Of a stretch of 11,976 bases of DNA, positions 6,894 through 11,976 are shown piece by piece (the first letter of the stretch is position 1; each line of letters starts with the position of its first letter). The notes beneath the pieces were generated by a model. The model saw only the letters and a list, made by a program, of their open reading frames with translations. It was not told the origin of the DNA and did no database searches. Source of the stretch: Methanosarcina sp. (GTDB lineage Archaea; Halobacteriota; Methanosarcinia; Methanosarcinales; Methanosarcinaceae); contig JAMXLQ010000130.1 of NCBI GenBank assembly GCA_024280975.1, positions 1 to 11,976 on the forward strand, given 5' to 3'. A program made the translations under genes and the position numbers.

Positions 6894-7508
6894 TCATCTC
6901 TTGACAGCCGATAAGAGATAAGCTTTCCTGCTGCTCGGACCAAATCTTGAGTCTAAAGTTGTATCTTTTATATAGATAATCTTAAAAAGAGGCGTGAAAG
7001 TTTTCTCGATTTCGGCTTTTGAAACTCTCCTGGGTCCGTATCCGGCTGGTTCCTTATCCGAGAAACAGAGCATGAAGTATTTGCCGCCTGTCTTGAGCAC
7101 CCTATGCACTTGCCATGCAAAAACTAGTCTTTCCTCATCTGTCATTACATGAAACAAGCCAGAATCGATAATTATATCAAACTCTCCTTCAATGAAAAGC
7201 CTGTCCATCTGCAGTACATTCCCTACGACAAAATTTACCTTAACACGGCGCTCTATAGCTTTTATATTTGCATCAGCGATTGCATCCTTCACAAGGTCTA
7301 TTCCTGTGACTTCACAGCCACTCTTGGCCAGCATTATCGCATTTTCGCCCCGGCCACACCCGACATCCAAGGCCCTGCCAGGCTTGATCTCTCCGTTCTT
7401 TATAAGGGCCTGAAAGGTCGGCTGGGGGTAATCGATATCCCACGGAGGCCTGCCCTTATACGCTTCATCCCAGTACAAGCTAATCCCCTCGAAACTCATT
7501 AATGACAT
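6894..7508 (-). CDS. Class I SAM-dependent methyltransferase (thiopurine/TehB-like)
   Basis: The 204-residue product is a soluble methyltransferase with a Rossmann-like fold. It begins with an SLYWDEAYKGRPPWDIDYPQP block (residues 10-30), typical of the small-molecule methyltransferases related to thiopurine, thiocyanate and TehB enzymes. The SAM-binding motif I is ALDVGCGRGENAIMLA (46-61), the acidic residue after strand 2 is D71 (GIDLV), and the post-motif region is FDIIIDSGLFHV (110-121). The C-terminus RFGPSSRKAYLLSAVKR is normal, so the gene looks intact. The substrate cannot be told from sequence. Halide, thiol or metalloid methylation is the usual range in this group. ATG 7508 is taken as the start. 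ATG 7499 (MSFEGIS) is an equally good alternative, since neither has a Shine-Dalgarno. It is transcribed convergently toward the 6247 gene. Confidence 0.88.
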   Translation of the reverse strand: MSLMSFEGISLYWDEAYKGRPPWDIDYPQPTFQALIKNGEIKPGRALDVGCGRGENAIMLAKSGCEVTGIDLVKDAIADANIKAIERRVKVNFVVGNVLQMDRLFIEGEFDIIIDSGLFHVMTDEERLVFAWQVHRVLKTGGKYFMLCFSDKEPAGYGPRRVSKAEIEKTFTPLFKIIYIKDTTLDSRFGPSSRKAYLLSAVKR

Positions 7509-7520
7509 TATTATATAGGC

Positions 7521-7551
7521 ATCGTTAACGATAACCTTAATCTTAATAAAT
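7521..7551 (-). promoter_or_regulatory. Promoter of the methyltransferase with a 12-bp palindrome at the start site
   Basis: On the minus strand the AT-rich box AAATTTATTAAG (7551-7540) predicts transcription starting near 7520. Between box and start lies ATCGTTAACGAT (7521-7532), a perfect 12-base palindrome. A dimeric repressor bound there would block initiation. The position is what makes this site plausible. The palindrome itself is short. Confidence 0.45.
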
Positions 7552-7917
7552 TTTCTAGGCTATTATTCTGGGGACTTCAACAATTTTTAATATAATTATC
7601 ATATGCCGTCAGGGTTTTTGCTCCAAAAATCGGGTTAGCGCATATAAGATGACAAGTTCTTTCGTGTTTTTGCAACTCGTTGGAGTACCTATTATGTAAA
7701 TTAGATACTCTAGCCGCCCCTCAAAAACTTCTTAAGATTGAATCAAAATGTTCTGAGCCATCCAGTAACAAAAATTTCATCAAGGACAATAACGTATTTT
7801 CATAATAAAAGGTGCCCTGGGAATTACTCTTGTAAATGTAATAACCTGATGCAAAAAGATGGAAATCCATAAAATAGTCCGCCAAAGAACCTATAAAGGA
7901 ATGTGTTCCACTTTTTG
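7552..7917. other. Spacer without a convincing gene
   Basis: AT-rich. A minus-strand frame (7721-7981) is open for 86 codons, but its N-terminal part lies antisense to the start of the 7932 gene, it has no ribosome site, and no family is recognised. GAGTA at 7683-7687 and TACTC at 7707-7711 form a weak inverted repeat. No RNA gene or mobile element is recognised. Confidence 0.4.
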
Positions 7918-7931
7918 GGAGATGCAGGTCA

Positions 7932-8414
7932 GTGTCTGAGGAAATTAAAAAGCAAATCGAAGCCTTGATTTCTGAATCCAATGATCTGATGGAATCTTTG
8001 CGTAAGTTTTTTTATGCGATACCGATTCAGTACGACCCTTTCCTCGACATTGGACCTTTTAGTGTATCCGACTTGCCAAGTATGTGGGATTATGACTCTG
8101 ACGTTAATACATATGTGGGAGAGCCAGTTCCTCTCCATTATAGATGGTTCAAATTGACTAACGATCAGTTTCTTGAGCAGGATGAACTATTCAAGAAATA
8201 CATAATCTGGGCCTCTTCTGCAAGAAACCTGATTAAGGAGTTTTCGCCTGAAAAATTGGCTTTTTTTGACGATAAGTTCGAAATAGTCAAAAAATGGATC
8301 GAAATGAGCGAACGGTTACCGTCGGATGATAACGCTGAGATATTCTTAAGATTTAAAAGAGATTTTATAAGCCAGCAAAATCTTGTTTCCTCTCTACTTG
8401 AGCAGATTGAATGA
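7932..8414 (+). CDS. Protein of unknown function, 160 residues, acidic and mainly helical
   Basis: I do not recognise this protein with confidence. It begins at GTG 7932, the only usual start after the in-frame stop at 7875, with GGAGATG (7918-7924) 7 bases ahead. The N-terminus is an amphipathic helix (EEIKKQIEALISESNDLMES). A proline and aspartate-rich stretch follows (residues 30-65), then YIIWASSARNLIKEFSPEKLAFF (about 90-112) and a charged helical tail ending LVSSLLEQIE. The W...A..LI..F.PE.L..F pattern recalls the N-terminal half of larger prokaryotic proteins of unknown function that continue with a second helical domain. If so, this is a short or truncated member. That is recollection of a pattern, not a database match. 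There are no cysteines, membrane segments or catalytic motifs. It is followed directly by a hairpin, so it is probably a single-gene unit. Confidence 0.7.
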   Translation: MSEEIKKQIEALISESNDLMESLRKFFYAIPIQYDPFLDIGPFSVSDLPSMWDYDSDVNTYVGEPVPLHYRWFKLTNDQFLEQDELFKKYIIWASSARNLIKEFSPEKLAFFDDKFEIVKKWIEMSERLPSDDNAEIFLRFKRDFISQQNLVSSLLEQIE

Positions 8415-8416
8415 TA

Positions 8417-8456
8417 ATAGCTATTTTTTCGATAATGATCGAATAATAATAGTTAT
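8417..8456 (+). terminator. AT-rich imperfect hairpin just after the 7932 gene
   Basis: TTCGAT (8428-8433) and ATCGAA (8438-8443) pair perfectly around an AATG loop. Outer arms ATAGCTATT and AATAGTTAT extend the stem with one G-T pair and a few mismatches. It begins two bases after the stop codon and includes a T6 run (8424-8429), so it is a likely transcription end. Confidence 0.5.
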
Positions 8457-8674
8457 ATTTCTACAAATACATTTCAACTCTTGATAGAAATTTTTCCAGT
8501 TTAATAAATATTCTACAACTTTTTATTAGAAGTAAAAGTGCTATTTTTACTTTATACATGATAATATTGGAAAATCGCTACATATATGATGCTCAAAATT
8601 GTGTACAAGATTCGTAACCGAATCCAAATGAAGATTACTTATAGCATCCTAGGCAAATATATACGGGGGATTTT
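8457..8674. other. AT-rich spacer with possible promoters for the cis-prenyltransferase
   Basis: TATA-like boxes occur at about 8580-8588 (ACATATATG) and at 8655-8663 (AAATATATA). The first would start transcription near 8610, ahead of an ATG at 8628 that opens a 30-codon frame ending at TAA 8718. The second would start near 8686, inside the N-terminal coding region of the next gene. GGGGGA at 8665-8670 resembles a ribosome-binding site. Confidence 0.35.
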
Positions 8675-9334
8675 CTGGATATTCCAAAATTTAAAAGATT
8701 ACCAAGGCATATTGCTATAATACCGGACGGTAACAGAAGATGGGCTCTGGCTAGAGGCTTAGAAAAACATGAAGGATATAATAATGGAATAATTCCGGGC
8801 TTGGAAGTCTATGATATATGCGCAAAAGTTGGAATAGATGAAGTTACATTTTTTGGATTTACTCAAGATAACACAAAAAGGCCTTCAGTCCAAAGAAAAG
8901 CATTTGTAGACGCCTGTATAAAATCAGTTCACGAGATTTCTAAACGTGATGCCGAAATATTAGTAGTCGGGAATACTAATTCGGACATGTTTCCAAAGGA
9001 ATTGCTTGCATATACAAAGAAAACTAAAGTTGGGAAAGGTAAAATAAAAATAAATTTTTTGATAAATTATGGCTGGTATTGGGATTTAATGTATGCATTT
9101 GAGAACTCATCAGATAGTAAAAAAATTGTAGAAAACATTGCATCAGCAGAAATTCCAAGAATAGACTTACTTATTCGCTGGGGAGGAAGACGCAGACTCA
9201 GTGGAATGCTTCCAGTTCAAACGGTATACTCAGATATATATGTAGTCGATGAAATGTGGCCAGATTTTAAGCCAGAACATTTATTCAATGCATTAGAATT
9301 TTATCAAGATCAAGATATTACATTGGGAGGGTAA
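8675..9334 (+). CDS. uppS: Divergent cis-prenyltransferase (undecaprenyl diphosphate synthase family), start unresolved
   Basis: This is a UppS-type enzyme, which condenses isopentenyl diphosphate in cis onto an allylic primer to build polyprenyl carriers. The catalytic block HIAIIPDGNRRWA (from 8708) is complete, with the essential Asp at 8726. Other motifs are FGFTQDNTKRP, matching FSSENWNRP of the classical enzymes, and IRWGGRRRLSG (from about 9173) followed by QTVYSDIYVVDEMWPDF. In classical UppS the last motifs read RTGGE-RISNF and AYAE, so a conserved metal-binding Glu is Asp here. That pattern fits a separate subgroup I associate with clostridia and methanosarcinas. The frame is open back to a stop at 8642 but contains no ATG, GTG or TTG before TTG 8801, which lies past the catalytic motif. 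I list CTG 8675, 4 bases after GGGGGA. ATT 8681 or a frameshift from an upstream ATG are alternatives. It could also be a recently disabled gene. Family is firm, start is not. Confidence 0.8.
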   Translation: MDIPKFKRLPRHIAIIPDGNRRWALARGLEKHEGYNNGIIPGLEVYDICAKVGIDEVTFFGFTQDNTKRPSVQRKAFVDACIKSVHEISKRDAEILVVGNTNSDMFPKELLAYTKKTKVGKGKIKINFLINYGWYWDLMYAFENSSDSKKIVENIASAEIPRIDLLIRWGGRRRLSGMLPVQTVYSDIYVVDEMWPDFKPEHLFNALEFYQDQDITLGG

Positions 9335-9702
9335 AAATAGATCTTCCTGCATTATCTGGTCAGTAATTTTTCGAATTAAAGTGAAAACCTCTTAATTGAA
9401 TTTTATTCTCATCGAATCTATCCAAAATTGAACCGCATAACATGAAACAGAAATTTTCTCTATTTCCAACTCAACTAAATGTGTTTTTCCTGCTGGCGGT
9501 CTGCTGAATCTTCCCTGAATACGTTTGTTAAGAAAAAAGAATCTAAAAACCCGCGATTTTTGCAGATTTAGAATACGCATTTTTCAGGACCGGCAATTTT
9601 ACTTTATCGGAATCAACAGGAGTTTGAATTTCAGGCATTTCTATTTGTCCATAAGACCTTACTATAAAGGGTTCTCTCATTTGAGATATAATATATGTAT
9701 AG
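9335..9702. other. Spacer holding a diverged repeat, no gene recognised
   Basis: It contains repeat copy 9484-9536 (separate entry). Minus-strand translation across the repeat gives a short SRPPAGKT peptide also encoded at the second copy, in a shifted frame, so the region may be decayed coding sequence. The short frames at 9392-9580 and 9525-9710 overlap each other on opposite strands and neither has a ribosome site. Confidence 0.45.
9484..9536 (+). repeat. Dispersed repeat, copy A
   Basis: This 53-base segment matches 11607-11660 at about 49 of 54 aligned positions, in the same orientation, with one single-base gap. The shared core includes GGCGGTCTGCTGAA and ACGTTTGT. On the minus strand copy 2 reads FLTNVLGEDFSRPPAGKI then stop, while the one-base gap breaks that frame here. 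Confidence 0.85.
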
Positions 9703-9726
9703 TTTTATAAAAACAATTTTATACTA
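9703..9726 (+). promoter_or_regulatory. TATA-like boxes upstream of sodC
   Basis: TTTTATAAAAA (9703-9713) and TTTTATACTA (9717-9726) would place transcription starts near 9735 or 9748, giving sodC a leader of about 250 bases. The paired palindromes at 9745-9775 then overlap or directly follow the start. Confidence 0.4.
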
Positions 9727-9744
9727 TATGGACATGTATTGTCT

Positions 9745-9775
9745 AAACGTATGTTTACAAGAAGCGTACGTTTAC
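9745..9775 (+). promoter_or_regulatory. Tandem near-palindromes, candidate operator pair
   Basis: AAACGTATGTTTAC (9745-9758) and AAGCGTACGTTTAC (9762-9775) are 12 of 14 identical and repeat every 17 bases. The first 12 bases of each are one mismatch away from the perfect palindrome AAACGTACGTTT. Such paired dimer sites at a promoter usually bind a regulator. It would control whatever is transcribed from the 9703-9726 boxes, presumably sodC. Confidence 0.5.
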
Positions 9776-9994
9776 CCAACATTCTTCGAATGGCTAACTT
9801 CCGGCATGCAAACGATATGTTATCGCAACACAAATACACTATGGTGTCAGGAACGGAGAAGGGATATCTGAGAGGAGATAGGACATTCTACATGACCAGT
9901 TAAAGAGTAGGAGACCAGTATCCGTCTCATCCATGATCTTTAACGGGCAAGCTTCTTTCACACCAAAATTGTCATCTTTCGGGGGAATAAGCTG
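9776..9994 (+). other. Apparent sodC leader, higher GC than the DNA before it
   Basis: This stretch is visibly richer in GC than the spacer before it and resembles the sodC gene in composition, suggesting both arrived together. It holds a 50-codon frame (ATG 9751 to TAA 9901) with no ribosome site and no recognised similarity, and a small hairpin GAGAC/GTCTC near 9912-9929. GGGGGA at 9981-9986 is the sodC ribosome site. Confidence 0.4.
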
Positions 9995-10531
9995 ATGAAA
10001 GCTGGATTGGTATTACTAGTGATTATCTCGGCAGTGCTGATGTTTGCAACTACGGGCTATGCCCATGAAAGTGCCACATATAGTGCCACAGCTGTCATGA
10101 AGGACGCGAAGGGGAATACCGTGGGGCTGGCCACCTTTACTGAGGAAGCCAATGGCCCAGTTCATATCAACGTCAACGTGAAAGGCCTGAAACCGGGTCT
10201 GCACGGCATCCATATCCACAATAAAGGGAAATGCATTTGTCCGTCGTTCACTTCTGCTGGCGAACACTACAACCCTCTGGGCAAAGAGCATGGTCTCAAC
10301 AACCCAAAAGGCCCACATGCCGGTGATCTGTCCAACCTCAAAGTGGGCAAGGATGGTACGGGACATATAAATGTCACCACCGATCGTGTAACGCTGTCAC
10401 CCGGGCCGACCACGCTATTTACAGACAGCGGCACTTCACTGGTCATTCATGCTGACCCTGACGATCAGATGACCAATCCTTCCGGCAACAGTGGCGCGCG
10501 TATTGTCTGTGGGGTAATCGAGAAAAAATAA
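9995..10531 (+). CDS. sodC: Cu/Zn superoxide dismutase, exported
   Basis: It converts superoxide to oxygen and hydrogen peroxide outside the cytoplasmic membrane. The 178-residue precursor has a signal peptide (MKAGLVLLVIISAVLMFATTGYA, cleavage expected near residue 23; no lipobox cysteine). All metal ligands are present: copper H73 and H75 in HGIHIH, bridging H91 in AGEHYNP, zinc H99, H108 and D111 in GPHAGDL, and copper H152 in LVIHADPDD. C80 and C172 are placed for the conserved disulfide, and C82 is an extra cysteine. The C-terminal SGARIVCGVI motif is typical. The start ATG has GGGGGA 8 bases upstream. GC content and codon choice (for example CTGAAACCGGGTCTGCACGGC region near 10187) look bacterial against the AT-rich surroundings, and this family is uncommon in methanogens, so lateral gain is likely. 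It appears monocistronic. Confidence 0.95.
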   Translation: MKAGLVLLVIISAVLMFATTGYAHESATYSATAVMKDAKGNTVGLATFTEEANGPVHINVNVKGLKPGLHGIHIHNKGKCICPSFTSAGEHYNPLGKEHGLNNPKGPHAGDLSNLKVGKDGTGHINVTTDRVTLSPGPTTLFTDSGTSLVIHADPDDQMTNPSGNSGARIVCGVIEKK

Positions 10532-10627
10532 GTTTTCTTCCATCTTAGCAGAAATATGATCCTACTGAATTCCGCTTCGGCAGCACGGTGTCGGTTTCGG
10601 CCGAATTCTGCTTCACTCAAGCGGACT

Positions 10628-10646
10628 TATACTTTTTTTAAGTATA
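10628..10646 (+). terminator. Hairpin with T-rich loop downstream of sodC
   Basis: TATACTT (10628-10634) and AAGTATA (10640-10646) pair perfectly around a TTTTT loop, about 97 bases after the sodC stop. The T7 run (10633-10639) could end transcription. Between the stop and this hairpin lies a GC-rich stretch with GAATTC repeated and several CCG/CGG triplets that may also fold. Confidence 0.45.
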
Positions 10647-10705
10647 GACAAACTCGAAATACATTTTTCTTTTAACTCGTGACCTTTTACAGACGAGAAT
10701 TAATA

Positions 10706-10889
10706 TTTTGCAGGGTCTTTTTGATTGAAGTGAACTTTTCTTCCACACCAAATCATTTAAAATATGAGCTCACCCAAAAACTCAGAATTACGTCCTTAAA
10801 TCTCTAATTTTGAATAGTCAATGACCTTATGATTATGAAAGTAATTCTGAAAATCTTATCGATGCGTAAATAAAATTGGTTTTTGAATG
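10706..10889 (+). repeat. Dispersed repeat, copy B (upstream of the P-II gene)
   Basis: Two blocks match the region after the P-II gene in the same order and orientation. TTTTGCAGGGTCTTTTT with GAAGTG (10706-10739) matches 11703-11736. The longer block from 10773 (CCCAAAAACTCAGAAT) through GATTATGAAAGTAATTCT to TTGGTTTTTGAATG at 10889 matches 11855-11971, diverged but alignable by eye. Copy C carries about 85 more bases between the blocks. Confidence 0.65.
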
Positions 10890-10967
10890 AACTTGTACTC
10901 AAATACTTTTAAATTGTTGACATCATTATTAATTTTCTGAGAAATTCGTTAATTTTTAATATGAAGG

Positions 10968-10977
10968 CTATAAATAG
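10968..10977 (+). promoter_or_regulatory. TATA box of the P-II gene
   Basis: CTATAAATAG is a near-ideal archaeal TATA box. It predicts transcription from about 10999, leaving a leader of about 16 bases that contains GTGAT (11003-11007) as ribosome site for ATG 11015. Confidence 0.65.
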
Positions 10978-11014
10978 AATAAAACAGGAAATCGGATGCT
11001 GAGTGATGATAACA

Positions 11015-11365
11015 ATGAAATATATAATTGCAATGATAAGACCGGAAAAGCTTGACAATGTCAAAAAAGAGCTTCAGAAAATTGGAGCACACGGACTAAC
11101 AGTGTCATCTGTTTCTGGATATGGTGCCCAGGGAGGACATCTGAATGTTGATAGAACTAAAACTGAAAAATACGAAGCAAATCTGCTTGATAAAGTCAAG
11201 ATTGAAATTGCGGTGAAAGATGATTTTCTGCAAACGACAATTGAAGCGATAGAAAGAGGATCAAAAGATATAGACGGCTATATCGGAAGCGGCAAGATAT
11301 TCGTGCTACCACTAGAGAATGTAATGAGAATCCGCACTAAAGAAGTCGGAGACGACGCTCTTTGA
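11015..11365 (+). CDS. P-II family nitrogen regulatory protein with unusual T-loop
   Basis: P-II proteins are trimeric sensors of 2-oxoglutarate and ATP/ADP that control ammonium transporters, glutamine synthetase and nitrogenase. This 116-residue product begins MKYIIAMIRPEKLD, has Q39 before the T-loop, KVKIEI after it (residues 60-65), the B-loop region GYIGSGKIFVLP (88-99) and the C-terminal RIRTKEVGDDAL. The T-loop reads GGHLNVDRTKTEKYEANLL. Compared with the usual QKGHTEIYRGAEY form it is about two residues longer, the modifiable Tyr position is Asp and the lysine after Gln39 is Gly. The B-loop has Ser where most have Asp (GDGK to GSGK). ATG 11015 is chosen for GTGAT 7 bases upstream and the TATA position. 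GTG 11003 and ATG 11006 are in frame alternatives. No amtB or glnA lies within 600 bases downstream, so its partner is not evident. Confidence 0.9.
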   Translation: MKYIIAMIRPEKLDNVKKELQKIGAHGLTVSSVSGYGAQGGHLNVDRTKTEKYEANLLDKVKIEIAVKDDFLQTTIEAIERGSKDIDGYIGSGKIFVLPLENVMRIRTKEVGDDAL

Positions 11366-11606
11366 TAATAGTTTGGTATTATAACAGCAGATATTATGTG
11401 AACATTATTACAGTCACGGATTAATTAGATCTTTAAAACAAATAATACTTCAAACATGACTATTTACAGAGTTTATACCATACCAGAACCAATCTCATCC
11501 CAAAAATCAATAAGAGTTTCAGAATTATTTTTCGTGATTAGGAACTCATCGATTATTCCGAATTCGAGATTTGGAGAAGAAGTTTGAGTTATGGAATAAG
11601 CTCATA
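11366..11606. other. Spacer after the P-II gene
   Basis: ATAATA and TATTAT (11365-11382) form a weak AT hairpin immediately at the stop codon and may end transcription. The rest is AT-rich with no gene, RNA or motif that I can support. Confidence 0.4.
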
Positions 11607-11971
11607 TTTTTCCTGCGGGCGGTCTGCTGAAATCTTCCCCGAGTACGTTTGTCAAGAAAAGTGAGAGTGAAACTCGGTAATTTATAGATTTATAAGGAGC
11701 CCTTTGCAGGGCCTTTTTTTCTCGAAGTGGTCTTTTACTCTAGGAAGGGATTTTTCTTATTAAAGTAAGTTTTTCAAGTGAATTATGGATCAAGGAAAAT
11801 TGTCCGAAACTTGACTGTCTAGTACGAAACAAGAAATTTTCTCCACGAGCCTATCCCAAAACTCAAAATCGTTTCTTTAGATCTCGAATTTGCAATCATT
11901 ACTTGAGCTTCAGATTATGAAAGCAATTCTAAAAATTTTATGATTTTGAGAATTAAGTTGGTTTTGGGATG
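11607..11971 (+). repeat. Dispersed repeat, copy C (composite, most complete)
   Basis: It contains in order the 54-base block shared with 9484-9536 (11607-11660), the TTTGCAGGGCC block shared with copy B (11703-11736), about 118 bases absent from or not alignable with copy B, and the long block shared with 10773-10889 (11855-11971). Within the extra part, GAAACAAGAAATTTTCTC (11826-11843) resembles GAAACAGAAATTTTCTC near copy A (9443-9459). No transposase or clear terminal inverted repeats are seen. The right end may run past the window. Confidence 0.65.
11699..11720 (+). terminator. GC stem followed by T7, terminator-like
   Basis: GCCCT (11699-11703) and AGGGC (11708-11712) pair around TTGC and are followed by C and seven T. 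It has the form of an intrinsic terminator, but it lies inside the repeat 330 bases after the P-II stop, so it may be a feature of the repeat rather than the gene's own terminator. Confidence 0.4.
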
Positions 11972-11976
11972 GCCTC

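Noticed and set aside
7149..7502. Frames on the + strand inside the methyltransferase gene
   Set aside because: Antisense shadows. The minus strand carries all the methyltransferase motifs.
7721..7981. 86-residue minus-strand frame, considered as a transposase remnant
   Set aside because: Its first third is antisense to the 7932 gene, it lacks a ribosome site, and no transposase motif can be pointed to.
9392..9710. Overlapping short frames on both strands as small proteins
   Set aside because: They lie across a dispersed repeat, oppose each other and have no translation signals.
9751..9903. 50-codon frame in the sodC leader as a small gene
   Set aside because: No Shine-Dalgarno, no recognised motif, and the start lies inside the palindrome pair. 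Not enough to call it.

Overview
The window looks like chromosomal DNA of a methanogenic archaeon, most likely a Methanosarcina or close relative. The signs are AT-rich intergenic DNA with archaeal TATA-like boxes at the right distance from starts, ferredoxin-dependent 2-oxoacid metabolism (indolepyruvate ferredoxin oxidoreductase beside an arylacetate-CoA ligase), a P-II protein, and long non-coding spacers with diverged repeats. The genus is inferred from gene content, not from a marker gene.

Layout. (1) 1-3770: a tight + strand operon with the end of iorA (cut by the window edge), iorB (start overlaps the iorA stop) and a phenylacetate-CoA ligase family gene. It closes with a hairpin that contains the ligase stop codon. 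Together these can interconvert aryl-pyruvates, aryl-acetyl-CoAs and aryl-acetates. (2) 3849-4958, minus strand: an MscS-type mechanosensitive channel converging on the operon. (3) 4977-6246: mostly non-coding, with a possible decayed AbrB-like gene and one clear 58-residue protein with four DnaJ-type CxxCxGxG zinc motifs. (4) 6247-7508: a beta-rich protein of unknown function followed by a triple 16-bp tandem repeat, and a convergent SAM-dependent methyltransferase whose promoter carries a 12-bp perfect palindrome. (5) 7932-9334: an unrecognised acidic helical protein, then a divergent cis-prenyltransferase (UppS family) with no ATG, GTG or TTG ahead of its catalytic motif. (6) 9335-10531: a repeat-containing spacer, a putative promoter with two tandem near-palindromes, and an exported Cu/Zn superoxide dismutase with bacterial-looking base composition. 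(7) 10532-11976: a P-II-like regulator with an altered T-loop and no amtB beside it, set between diverged direct repeats.

Only the first three genes form an evident pathway operon. The others are single genes, each with its own apparent promoter or terminator. The right half has the character of an accessory region: orphan genes, decayed sequence, diverged repeats and a likely transferred sodC. I see no CRISPR array, tRNA, rRNA, intact insertion sequence or recognisable defence system. The items most worth a second look are the start-less cis-prenyltransferase, with a slippery heptamer exactly where an upstream frame would need to shift by -1, the paired palindromes before sodC, the unusual P-II T-loop, and the repeats around that gene.
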